A stretch of 64,000 bases of DNA, taken from assembly GCF_013009075.1 (NCBI RefSeq), contig NZ_CP053108.1:2808517-2872516 (forward strand), given 5' to 3'. Origin of the DNA: Halomonas sp. TA22. GTDB taxonomy: Bacteria; Pseudomonadota; Gammaproteobacteria; Pseudomonadales; Halomonadaceae. Each line of letters opens with the position of its first letter. The first letter of the stretch is position 1. This document shows, in pieces, positions 34,611 through 42,209 of the stretch. The notes below the pieces were generated by a model. That model saw only the letters and a program-made list of their open reading frames with translations, had not been told where the DNA came from and did no database searches. Made by a program: the position numbers and the translations under genes.

Positions 34611-35552
34611 ATGTTCGCTTACTTCATTCGCCGCCTCCTGGCCTCGATCCCGGTCATGCTGGTGGTGGCACTATTCGTCTTTTTGCTGCTGCGCCTCTCG
34701 CCGGGCGATCCCGCAGCGATCATTGCCGGCGACATGGCAAGCCCCGCGCAGCTGGCCAATATCCGCGCCGCGCTGGGGCTCGATCAGCCACTGCATATCC
34801 AGTTCTTCGTCTGGCTTGGCGAGCTTGCGCGCGGCGACTTCGGCACCTCGCTGATCTCCCAGACCCCAGTACTGACGATGATCGGCCAGCGCCTGGAGCC
34901 GACCCTGAGCCTGGCGCTGGTGGCGATACTGTTCACCGTGCTGATCGCGGTGCCGCTTGGCGTGATTGCCGCCTGGCGGCATGGGCGCTTTCTCGACAAC
35001 CTGGTGATGTCGGCCTCGGTGATCGGCTTCTCGGTGCCGGTGTTCGTGATCGGTTACCTGCTGATCCAGCTGTTCGCCCTCGAGCTGCGCTGGTTGCCAG
35101 TCCAGGGCTTCCGTAGCCTCGGTGATGGCCTCGGCCCCTTCGCCAGTCGCATCGTGCTGCCGGCGCTGACGCTGTCGTCGGTGTATATCGCGCTGATCGC
35201 ACGCATGACGCGGGCCAGCATGCTCGAAGTGCTCGACGAGGACTACATCCGTACCGCCCGCGCCAAAGGCCTGGCCGAGCGTGCGGTGCTGTTCCGCCAT
35301 GCGCTGCGCAACGCCGCGGTACCGATCCTCACCGTGATCGGCACCGGCTTCGCGCTGATGGTCTCCGGGGTGGTGGTCACCGAGAGCGTATTCAACATTC
35401 CCGGCCTTGGGCGGCTGATCGTCGATGCCGTGCTGGCCCGTGACTATCCGGTGATCCAGGCGCTGATCCTGCTCACCGCCGGGCTCTATGTGATCATCAA
35501 CCTGCTGATCGACCTCTCCTACGCCATCACCGACCCGAGGATCCGCTACTGA
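34611..35552 (+). CDS. Oligopeptide/dipeptide ABC transporter permease (DppB type)
   Basis: 313 residues, six membrane helices. N-terminal FAYFIRRLLASIPVMLVV and FLLLRLSPGDPA are diagnostic of the DppB/OppB/GsiC family; the cytoplasmic EAA loop is RTARAKGLAERAVLFRHALRNA (partly quoted) and the exit motif VFNIPGLGRLIVDA. Its stop shares one base with the next permease start (TGATG). The binding protein that should precede it is truncated. Substrate not predictable beyond peptide or related small molecules. Confidence 0.93.
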   Translation: MFAYFIRRLLASIPVMLVVALFVFLLLRLSPGDPAAIIAGDMASPAQLANIRAALGLDQPLHIQFFVWLGELARGDFGTSLISQTPVLTMIGQRLEPTLSLALVAILFTVLIAVPLGVIAAWRHGRFLDNLVMSASVIGFSVPVFVIGYLLIQLFALELRWLPVQGFRSLGDGLGPFASRIVLPALTLSSVYIALIARMTRASMLEVLDEDYIRTARAKGLAERAVLFRHALRNAAVPILTVIGTGFALMVSGVVVTESVFNIPGLGRLIVDAVLARDYPVIQALILLTAGLYVIINLLIDLSYAITDPRIRY

Positions 35553-36445
35553 TGCACGCCTCGCCCTCCCACCTTGGCCTGGCCCCCGAGGGGCGCGGTG
35601 TCAGCCGCCTGCTGTCGCGACTTGGCCAAACCCGCCCGCGCGGCACCACCCTGGCTGCCGGTATCGTCCTGGTGCTGATCGTCGCCATCGCCGTGTTCGC
35701 CCCGTGGCTTGCCAACCACGACCCGCTGGCGCTGTCGCCGGCCAATCGTCTGCAGCCGATGGGCCGCGAGTTCTGGCTCGGCACCGATCCCTATGGCCGT
35801 GACCTCTTCTCACGCATCGTCTACGGCGCCCGGGTATCGCTGATGGTCGGCCTCGGGGTAGCGCTGGCCAGTGTCGCCATCGGCCTGCCGCTGGGCCTGC
35901 TGGCCGGCTACTTCCGCGCCCTCGACGCGGTGCTGATGCGCATCATGGATGGATTGATGGCGATTCCCGGCATCCTGCTCGCCATTGCCATCGTCTCGCT
36001 GACCAGCGCCACGCTGTGGACGGTGATGATCGCCATCATGGTGCCCGAGATCCCCCAGGTGGTGCGTCTGGTGCGCTCGCGGGTGCTAGCCACTCGCGAA
36101 GAGACCTTCGTCGAGGCCGCGGTACTGATGGGCACCTCCACCCCCCGGCTCTTGTGGCGCCACCTGATGCCCGGCACCCTGGCCCCGCTGATCGTACAGG
36201 GCACCTACATCTGCGCCTCGGCGATCCTCACCGAAGCGATCCTCTCCTTCCTGGGCGCCGGGATCGGCACCGAAACCCCCTCATGGGGCAACATCATGTC
36301 CGAAGGGCGAGTCTACTTTCAGCTCAAGCCCTCGCTGATCTTCTGGGCTGGGCTGCTGCTGTCGGCCTGCATCCTGTCGATCAACCTGCTCGGCGACAGC
36401 GCCCGCGATGCGCTCGATCCGAAGATGAAACGGAGGATGGCATGA
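35552..36445 (+). CDS. Oligopeptide/dipeptide ABC transporter permease (DppC type)
   Basis: 297 residues, six membrane helices. Signatures are LGTDPYGRDLFSRIVYGARVSL and the EAA-like VRSRVLATREETFVEAAVLMG region, followed by EAILSFLGAGIGTETPSWGNI; each is quoted in part. It pairs with the DppB-type permease and overlaps the ATPase gene by ATGA. A long N-terminal cytoplasmic stretch of about 30 residues precedes the first helix, as is common in the family. Confidence 0.93.
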   Translation: MHASPSHLGLAPEGRGVSRLLSRLGQTRPRGTTLAAGIVLVLIVAIAVFAPWLANHDPLALSPANRLQPMGREFWLGTDPYGRDLFSRIVYGARVSLMVGLGVALASVAIGLPLGLLAGYFRALDAVLMRIMDGLMAIPGILLAIAIVSLTSATLWTVMIAIMVPEIPQVVRLVRSRVLATREETFVEAAVLMGTSTPRLLWRHLMPGTLAPLIVQGTYICASAILTEAILSFLGAGIGTETPSWGNIMSEGRVYFQLKPSLIFWAGLLLSACILSINLLGDSARDALDPKMKRRMA

Positions 36446-38280
36446 TGGCCGACACCCCGATACTTGAAGTCGAGAAGCTCATCGTCGAAACCGCCGGACG
36501 CCGGCCCACGCGCATTCTCGACGGCGTCTCCTTCACCATTGGCGCCAGCGAGACACTGTGCCTTGTCGGCGAGAGCGGCTCGGGCAAGTCGGTCACCTCG
36601 CTTGCCACCATGGGCCTGCTGCCCCCCGGTGCGCTGATCGCCCGCAGCGGCCAGATCCGGCTCGCCGGCGAAGCACTGCTCGGCGCCGAGCCCGCCCGGC
36701 TGCGTGCCCTGCGCGGCCAGCGCATGGCAATGATCTTCCAGGAGCCGATGACCGCCCTCAACCCGGTGCTGAGCGTGGGCCGCCAGCTCGACGAAGTGCT
36801 GTGCCAGCACACGTCGCAGACGGCGCAGCAGCGCCGCGCCCAGGTCCTCGAGGCGCTTGCCCAGGTCCATCTGCCCGACATCGAGCGCATCTACAGCAGC
36901 TATCCTCATCAGCTCTCCGGCGGCCAGCGTCAGCGCATCATGATCGCCATGGCGCTGCTGCTTGGCCCCCAGTTGCTGATCGCCGACGAACCCACCACCG
37001 CCCTCGATGTCACCACCCAGCACCAGATTCTCGCCTTGATCAAGGAGCTGCAGCGCAAGCATGGCACCGCGGTGCTGTTCATCACCCACGACATGGGCGT
37101 CGTGGTGGACATCGCCGATCGCGTCTGCGTCATGCACCAAGGCCAGCTGGTCGAGAGTGGCTCGGTGAGACAGGTGCTCGGTGCCCCCCAGCAGGCCTAC
37201 ACTCAGCGCTTGCTCGCCGCCGTGCCCAGCCTCATCCCGCGCGCGCCGCGTGACGTCACCCGTCACAAGACCGTGCTCGAGGTGCAGTCGCTCGAAAAGG
37301 TCTTCAACGCCCGCCAAGGACTCATGCGCTGGCTGCGCAAGGCCGCGCCGCCGACCCGCGCCGTGGACGGTGTCAGCTTTCAGCTCAAGCGCGGACGCAC
37401 GCTGGGCATCGTCGGTGAGTCGGGCTCCGGCAAATCGACCCTGGCACGTTGCGTGATGCGCTTGATCACACCCACCGGTGGCGCCATCCGCGTCGACGGC
37501 AAGCAGATCACCGACCTGCCCAAGGCGATGCTCAAACCACACCGCAAGCGCATCCAGATGATCTTCCAGGACCCCAACCGCTCGCTCAACCCGCGCATGA
37601 CGGTGGGCCAGAGCCTGATCGAAGGTCCCACCAACTACGGCATGACGCGCCGTGATGCCCTGGCGCGTGGGCGCGAGCTGCTCGAGCTGGTGGGGCTGCC
37701 GGCCGATGCTATCGACCGCTATCCGCACCAGTTCTCCGGCGGGCAGCGCCAGCGTATCGCGATCGCCCGGGCGCTGGCCATGGAGCCCGAGGTGATCGTC
37801 GCCGACGAAGCGGTGTCGGCCCTCGACGTCTCGGTACAGGCCCAGGTACTGACGCTGCTCGACGAGATCCAGGCCCGCCTCGGTATTGCCATGCTGTTCA
37901 TCACCCACGACCTGCGGGTGGCCGCGCAGATCTGCGACGACGTGCTGGTGATGCAGCACGGCCGGTTGGTCGAGTATGGCCCGGCGGCGCAGGTACTGGG
38001 CCAGCCCCAGGCGGAGTACACGCGGCGACTGATGGAGGCGGCCCCGGGGCGTGGCTGGGATTTCATAGCCGGGGCGCCGGTGGCGGTCTTGAAAACCGGC
38101 AAGGGTGAAAGCCCTTCCAGGGTTCGAATCCCTGTCCCTCCGCCACTCACCATAATTGTCAGAAAAGGCATCAGCTACTCAGCTGGTGCCTTTTTTCGTT
38201 TCTGCCAGGCAGCTCTAGAGGATAAAGAGGGAGATGCCTCGCGTTATGTTGCTGGAGCTGTAGCGGCAAGGAGTGGATGA
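36442..38280 (+). CDS. Oligopeptide ABC transporter, fused double ATP-binding protein, with foreign C-terminal tail
   Basis: Two ABC domains in one chain (DppD-DppF type). Domain 1 has GESGSGKSVTS, LSGGQRQRI and IADEPTTALDV. Domain 2 has GESGSGKSTLA, FSGGQRQRI and VADEAVSALDV. Native sequence runs to about codon 547 (GRGWDFIAG). The frame then passes through the 3' half of a tRNA-Ser and its terminator and stops at 38280, giving about 65 extra residues that are not protein-like. The start is the ATG overlapping the permease stop; Met2 three bases later is equally possible. The tail is expected only if the join is real. Confidence 0.9.
   Translation: MMADTPILEVEKLIVETAGRRPTRILDGVSFTIGASETLCLVGESGSGKSVTSLATMGLLPPGALIARSGQIRLAGEALLGAEPARLRALRGQRMAMIFQEPMTALNPVLSVGRQLDEVLCQHTSQTAQQRRAQVLEALAQVHLPDIERIYSSYPHQLSGGQRQRIMIAMALLLGPQLLIADEPTTALDVTTQHQILALIKELQRKHGTAVLFITHDMGVVVDIADRVCVMHQGQLVESGSVRQVLGAPQQAYTQRLLAAVPSLIPRAPRDVTRHKTVLEVQSLEKVFNARQGLMRWLRKAAPPTRAVDGVSFQLKRGRTLGIVGESGSGKSTLARCVMRLITPTGGAIRVDGKQITDLPKAMLKPHRKRIQMIFQDPNRSLNPRMTVGQSLIEGPTNYGMTRRDALARGRELLELVGLPADAIDRYPHQFSGGQRQRIAIARALAMEPEVIVADEAVSALDVSVQAQVLTLLDEIQARLGIAMLFITHDLRVAAQICDDVLVMQHGRLVEYGPAAQVLGQPQAEYTRRLMEAAPGRGWDFIAGAPVAVLKTGKGESPSRVRIPVPPPLTIIVRKGISYSAGAFFRFCQAALEDKEGDASRYVAGAVAARSG
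38085..38145 (+). pseudogene. 3' half of tRNA-Ser(TGA)
   Basis: Starts in the anticodon stem (CGGTCTTGAAAACCG, anticodon TGA) and continues with the long variable arm AAGGGTGAAAGCCCTT, T-arm CAGGGTTCGAATCCCTG, 3' acceptor TCCCTCC, G and CCA. The 5' acceptor strand and D-arm are absent; upstream is ABC-transporter coding sequence. A good terminator follows. Either a tRNA fragment of the kind left by integrases, or a sequence join inside a tRNA gene. Confidence 0.85.
38163..38196 (+). terminator. Rho-independent terminator after tRNA-Ser fragment
   Basis: AGGCATCAGCT and AGCTGGTGCCT form an 11-base-pair stem with one G-T pair around ACTC, followed by six T. Confidence 0.9.
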
Positions 38281-38437
38281 AAGCCGAGGGTGGCCGTAGT
38301 GGCGATTGACCTTTGGAAGGGGCTGGCTTTTGATCCTCCATTGAGTAGCAATGGTTTTATTAGACTTCCTGAACTTACAGTTAGGAAAGGGAGATGCTAG
38401 CTTAAAAATGACAAGAGTAATAAAAAGGAGGTGTGCA

Positions 38438-38692
38438 ATGATTGGTACATTTGAATTCTCAGCAATCAGCCAGAGGGGCGAGCCTGCCACGTTGGTCGCC
38501 TTCGCTCAGTTTACCCCCGACCCCGAAGCGCCGTTGAATGGGGATGAATCCTTTCTGCTAGGTCAGATCAGGCTGGCGACGAAGGATGGGCGCGTCGTGG
38601 ATTACGTCGAGGGAGAGTTGATCAGCCTCGAGGATGGAGAGATATTCATTCCTGGGGACGAGATGATCTTCGATCTCTTGTCAATAGCATGA
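38438..38692 (+). CDS. Hypothetical small acidic protein
   Basis: 84 residues from the ATG at 38438, which has AAGGAGG seven bases upstream; the frame is open to 38351. Acidic and hydrophobic without membrane segments or signal; short beta-rich pattern (FEFSAISQRG, LVAFAQFTPDPEAPLNG, GRVVDYVEGELISLEDGEIF). Not recognised. It stands in AT-richer DNA after the tRNA-Ser fragment. The 290 bases before it (38146-38437) hold only the terminator. Confidence 0.6.
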   Translation: MIGTFEFSAISQRGEPATLVAFAQFTPDPEAPLNGDESFLLGQIRLATKDGRVVDYVEGELISLEDGEIFIPGDEMIFDLLSIA

Positions 38693-38910
38693 TGGCGTCT
38701 CTGCAGGGCGCAAACGGATCGACATCTTAGGAGCTGAGGTCGCCAGCGATGCTGATACAATTCTTTAATAACTAATATTTAACATTTTCAATGATGGCGA
38801 GTATGATGAGAAATAATTACTGTTTTTCATGCTCGCCTGCACCGTTGATTAGTGCAAGCAGGGATGCATCATTGGGTCGCTCTAGCTTTTGTTATGTCTG
38901 GCAGAAAGTT

Positions 38911-40056
38911 ATGGATAACGTAATCGCGGTATATAACGGCTCCATGGAAAAGGGATGCTGGATTCGCCTAAAAAGGCTTGCTCATTTCCTGGCGAGTCGA
39001 GGTTGCAAAGTGCATCTTGTCGTGCCTTTGAGTTTTGATGTGGGTACTCACAAGAATTTGAAAAAAGTATCCATCAGGGAAGGACAAGATGATTCGCTTG
39101 GCATCAATAAGACGATATTAGCGATTAAAAGCGCTTTGATGGCAAGGCGATTGGAAAAAGAGTTGGGCGGTCCGGTGATATCCTTCGATACCCGTAATGG
39201 GTTGAGTTTTCTTTTTCCCCGCACGGGCGCTCTAAGGCATCTTTTTATACGGGGCGAAACTAAGTATCAAGCCAAGTATAATGAACCCTACCTGTATGGT
39301 TTGTTTATCAGAATTACTGATGGGCTGGTTAAGTTGCGGGCCGACTCTGTCGTCTATAATAATTTATTTTCCATGCGGCGAGACTCAAGCTTACTTGCTC
39401 GATCAATGCCTTTCATTACACGCATCTCTAATGATTCCAATGCGCTGGCACAGTGCAGGTTCAAGAGAAATAACCAAGATTTTACCATGGGCTACTGCGG
39501 GCAGCTCTCGCAGCGCAAGAATGTCGAGTTTCTCGTCCAAGCATTTTTGCTAGTAAGAGAGCAGTTTCCTGCAACCCTGATCATCAAGGGCAACTGGGAA
39601 GAGCATGGATGGACCAAGAAATATTTGGATAAGAATAGCTACCCCGATATAGCCTTCAGTAGTTGGGATGGTAATGTCGATGATTTTTATAGGGAAATAG
39701 ACTTGTTTGTGCTCCCGTCGCTGTTTGATGATTTCTCGAATGCGGCAGTCGATGCTATCACCCAGGGTATTCCTGTTCTGTTATCCAATACGGGGGGAAG
39801 CCCCGAGATGGTAGAGAATAATGGCAAGCTTCTTTTTGATTTGAACGATGGGCAGGCCTCCCTTGCGGAGAGAATCGAATATGCAATGATAAATTATCAG
39901 GAGATGTGTCGAGAAGTGGGTGGGCTTGCAGCAAAGTATACGTTCAGCTGGGAAGAGGAAGTCTTCGCCTACTTGCGGTTCGTGCATAATGCGAAAGAGA
40001 GTGGTTTGACAGGTGATAAGTGCAAAAAAGGCAATGACCAGCCACTCATACGCTGA
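38911..40056 (+). CDS. Family-4-like GT-B glycosyltransferase
   Basis: 381 residues from the Met at 38911 (MDNVIAVYNGSMEKG), where the GT-B fold begins; the frame is open to 38791. The C-terminal half has the family signature: YCGQLSQRKNVEFLVQAF, IIKGNWEEHGW, FVLPSLFDDFSNAAVDAITQGIPVL and NTGGSPEMV, each partly quoted. The E-x7-E motif of the GT4 family is replaced by SLFDDFSNAAVDA, so Asp stands where the first Glu is usual. Base composition is clearly lower in GC than the flanks, suggesting acquired surface-polysaccharide DNA. Acceptor and donor unknown. No other polysaccharide genes adjoin. Confidence 0.82.
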   Translation: MDNVIAVYNGSMEKGCWIRLKRLAHFLASRGCKVHLVVPLSFDVGTHKNLKKVSIREGQDDSLGINKTILAIKSALMARRLEKELGGPVISFDTRNGLSFLFPRTGALRHLFIRGETKYQAKYNEPYLYGLFIRITDGLVKLRADSVVYNNLFSMRRDSSLLARSMPFITRISNDSNALAQCRFKRNNQDFTMGYCGQLSQRKNVEFLVQAFLLVREQFPATLIIKGNWEEHGWTKKYLDKNSYPDIAFSSWDGNVDDFYREIDLFVLPSLFDDFSNAAVDAITQGIPVLLSNTGGSPEMVENNGKLLFDLNDGQASLAERIEYAMINYQEMCREVGGLAAKYTFSWEEEVFAYLRFVHNAKESGLTGDKCKKGNDQPLIR

Positions 40057-40522
40057 ACAATATGTGCTAAAGTGTCTGCATTGGTGTCTTGGGTCGGCGA
40101 AAGCATGCCCCTGCAATATCTGAGCATGCTGCCACATATTCAACGTTGCATAAGCCCAATGCAGTCAGTGAAGCGTTAGGCTGTAGACGTGCTCGATGCA
40201 GATATAATCTCGGCGGTATCGAGCCACTCGGCCAATGCAAGTAGAATATTGTTTTCGCTTAATGCGGCGTTGCCCCAGTGGCGGTAGATTTCACTCATTC
40301 ATCTCGCTCCTCTCTGTCATGGCGTATCGACGGCCCTTTCTTGAATCGGCCGTAACGCGTAAATCTTGAGTGTTGCCATGACGTGCTAGCCGTTTCTAAT
40401 GGAGAAGCAGGTAACGAAACGATAGCCGACTAGTGAGCGGCGGGCCCAAATTCAGGGCCTCACCGCTGCTGAAGGAGGGGAAGCTGATGATGCGCTTCGC
40501 TAGCGGGTACGTGACATTGCCG
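40057..40522. other. Intergenic stretch with one possible tiny gene
   Basis: No convincing long gene. On the minus strand 40176-40298 could encode a 40-residue peptide (listed separately). The rest shows no tRNA, terminator or repeat that I can recognise; short open frames on both strands lack ribosome sites. Confidence 0.4.
40176..40298 (-). CDS. Possible 40-residue peptide
   Basis: Minus-strand ATG at 40298 with GGAG eight bases upstream; reads MSEIYRHWGNAALSENNILL and ends in a Ser/Thr-rich tail before TAA. No known family. The ribosome site and lack of overlapping genes are the only support. Confidence 0.3.
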   Translation of the reverse strand: MSEIYRHWGNAALSENNILLALAEWLDTAEIISASSTSTA

Positions 40523-40660
40523 TTAGCGCCTACCTGTTCTTGGATTTCCCTCACGGCTCTGCTGTTTGCCAAATACTCGCTTGAGGGCACGCTTGGCTTT
40601 CTCACGGTTTTCCCGCTTTCTCAGCCAATTGGCTATAGCGAGTCCAATCATGCGTTTCAT
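40523..40660 (-). CDS. Small basic protein, WLRK-ENREK family, copy 1
   Basis: 45 residues from the ATG at 40660, with AAAGGAG six to seven bases upstream. A short hydrophobic start (MKRMIGLAIANWL) is followed by RKRENREKAKRALKRVF and a basic tail. The motif W-L-R-K-x-E-N-R-E-K is shared with a second tiny gene at 41128-41280 on the same strand, in the same order of hydrophobic N-terminus and charged helix. Probably a single-helix membrane-anchored protein. Function unknown. Confidence 0.6.
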   Translation of the reverse strand: MKRMIGLAIANWLRKRENREKAKRALKRVFGKQQSREGNPRTGRR

Positions 40661-41127
40661 CACGAACTCCTTTTCGGTCGATTCTGGATTAGACAATCCC
40701 GAACTCACTCTTCTGTATGGGGGCAATAGCCGACCACGTCAAGTGGCTGGCTTGATGATCGGCAATGAGCGGTACGGCCCGTTAGCAAAATTTGGTATCC
40801 CGAATGCAGAGTAGGATGTTTCCAAGGCTACCTGAGGATTATCTTTTCAAGATTACAAGGAGAGCGATGGCGGCGAGCCGCATTTAAGGTTGTCAGGGCT
40901 TCATTCCAATGAAATGCTTTTCAAGGAGCTGGATAGGTTGGAAGAGGCCCATGCCACGCTGAACATGGAAATGGTGGGGGCATTCGTTGAAAGGGCTGCC
41001 GCTTTATCGCGTCACGGTTGGAGAAGGGGATCAAATGCTGATGATCGTGACCCAGCAGCATGGCGATGAGCCACTGCCGAACCGCGCCCCGGCGACTGAT
41101 TGCACCGGAGCTCACGGTACTTTTAGG
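40661..41127. other. Intergenic stretch with a degraded reading frame
   Basis: An open stretch on the plus strand between stops (about 40836-41069) reads DYKESDGGEPHLRLSGLHSN, then MLFKELDRLEEAHATLNMEM and further to WRRGSNADDRDPAAWR. It has codon texture like a gene, but its only ATG (40914) lacks a ribosome site, and the likely continuation is in another frame. It may be a decayed gene. Nothing else was recognised. Confidence 0.3.
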
Positions 41128-41280
41128 TTACCAGCGGCGGTCATCATGAAAATCGTCTTGGAAGTCTTCACGTCCTTGGACCCTGTTCCACGCCTGCTTG
41201 GCTTGCCGCTCCAATTTTTCCCGGTTCTCAGGCTTGCGTAGCCAGTAGGCGGCAGCGGCCAGTAAGAGAATACGTATCAT
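41128..41280 (-). CDS. Small protein, WLRK-ENREK family, copy 2
   Basis: 50 residues from the ATG at 41280 with AAGGAG seven bases upstream. Reads MIRILLLAAAAYWLRKPENR, then EKLERQAKQAWNRVQGREDF and an acidic-basic tail DDFHDDRRW. One hydrophobic helix followed by an amphipathic charged helix. Aligns with copy 1 through W-L-R-K-x-E-N-R-E-K. Two divergent copies 470 bases apart point to an old tandem duplication with selection on the motif. Function unknown. Confidence 0.65.
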   Translation of the reverse strand: MIRILLLAAAAYWLRKPENREKLERQAKQAWNRVQGREDFQDDFHDDRRW

Positions 41281-41426
41281 CGATGATCTCCTTATCTATT
41301 TGATGTACCTACAATGTTATGTATGGATGACGAGGCCCGAGGAGTCAAGACAAGCGTGAGTGGCGTCGCTGTGCAACGCTGAGGGGATCACGATCGGCAT
41401 AGGAATCAAGCGAATAAGGAGGTTGC

Positions 41427-42035
41427 ATGAGTGCATCATTGATGACGCGCACGTACGAGGGGCGAATGCCTGCCAAGCCACTCATCGAGCAAAGCACGCT
41501 CTGGCTGCCGGTCGAGCACCATATCGAAGGGGTGTTCGAAAATCGCGAGGCTCAGACCACGGTCACGTATGCCATGGCGCAGGGGGCACTGGCCGAGGAG
41601 ACCCTGGCGCTGGCCGAGGAGTATCAGCGGCTCCACCGCCAGGCGAAGTGTTGCCCGGACCCAAGTCAATATTTCGTCATGCAGGAAATGCCCTCCCTGC
41701 CATCAGAAATAGGCACTCCCGTCGAGCGGGCGGGCTGGCAGCTCTATGCGTGGGGCGACGAGATGTATGCAAGCCGCCCCCTGACCCAGAGCGCCCATGT
41801 GGCTTATTACCAGTTTTTGCCCAAACGTCCGGCCCACTCCTGTGCCGAGGCGCTTGGACATTTCGAAGCCGAGATCGTCGCTCATGGACGTGTCCGCATC
41901 AGGTTGCAGCAGACCAACGAGCAGATGCGTACCAACGCCCGAGTGCTGCGTAATCAGGCAGTAGATTGCTTGGCTTCACGTGGCAAGGAGTCCAAGGGGG
42001 CGTCGCAGACAGCGGGGGGCGGAGAATCATGCTGA
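41427..42035 (+). CDS. Hypothetical protein in the symporter-pncB group
   Basis: 202 residues, not recognised; AAGGAGG precedes the ATG. Contains KPLIEQSTLWLPVEHHIEGVF and a central CCPDPSQYFVMQEMPSLPSE segment with two adjacent Cys, followed by a helical, polar C-terminus (NEQMRTNARVLRNQAVDCLASRGK). No membrane helix or signal peptide. The stop overlaps the start of the small membrane protein gene, so it probably belongs to the same operon as the symporter. Confidence 0.6.
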   Translation: MSASLMTRTYEGRMPAKPLIEQSTLWLPVEHHIEGVFENREAQTTVTYAMAQGALAEETLALAEEYQRLHRQAKCCPDPSQYFVMQEMPSLPSEIGTPVERAGWQLYAWGDEMYASRPLTQSAHVAYYQFLPKRPAHSCAEALGHFEAEIVAHGRVRIRLQQTNEQMRTNARVLRNQAVDCLASRGKESKGASQTAGGGESC

Positions 42036-42208
42036 GGAGTCGAGGCATCTGGCTGCTATGGAGCGTCGTTCTACTGTGCTATCTGGTGCCCTATACGTTT
42101 TTGAGCGGCGTTCAGGCGTGGTACGGCAGCTTTCTCTTCTGGATGCTCGCCGGGCTGGCGGTGATCGTGCTGAACGTGCTATTGACGCAGGACTTCAAAG
42201 GGAAATGA
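42029..42208 (+). CDS. Small membrane protein partner of sodium:solute symporter (DUF3311-like)
   Basis: 59 residues from the ATG at 42029 with GGAG upstream. Two hydrophobic helices (GIWLLWSVVLLCYLVPYTFL; FLFWMLAGLAVIVLNVLL) separated by SGVQAWYGS. The size, topology and position directly before a symporter gene fit the small accessory subunits (DUF3311/DUF997 types) known beside SSS transporters. Ends one base before the symporter start codon. Confidence 0.7.
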   Translation: MLRSRGIWLLWSVVLLCYLVPYTFLSGVQAWYGSFLFWMLAGLAVIVLNVLLTQDFKGK

Positions 42209-42209
42209 C

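Noticed and set aside
36319-37959. 546-codon minus-strand frame opposite the double ABC ATPase
   Set aside because: Opposite strand of an unmistakable ABC protein; no family features and no ribosome site.
29218-38145. Integrated genomic island between tRNA-Gly and tRNA-Ser
   Set aside because: The two tRNAs are different and the left one lacks its 3' end, so there are no matching attachment repeats; no integrase, excisionase or transposase is seen.
40433-40814. Plus-strand frames at 40433 and 40566 in the AT-rich region
   Set aside because: No ribosome sites, and they are opposite the better-supported 45-residue gene.
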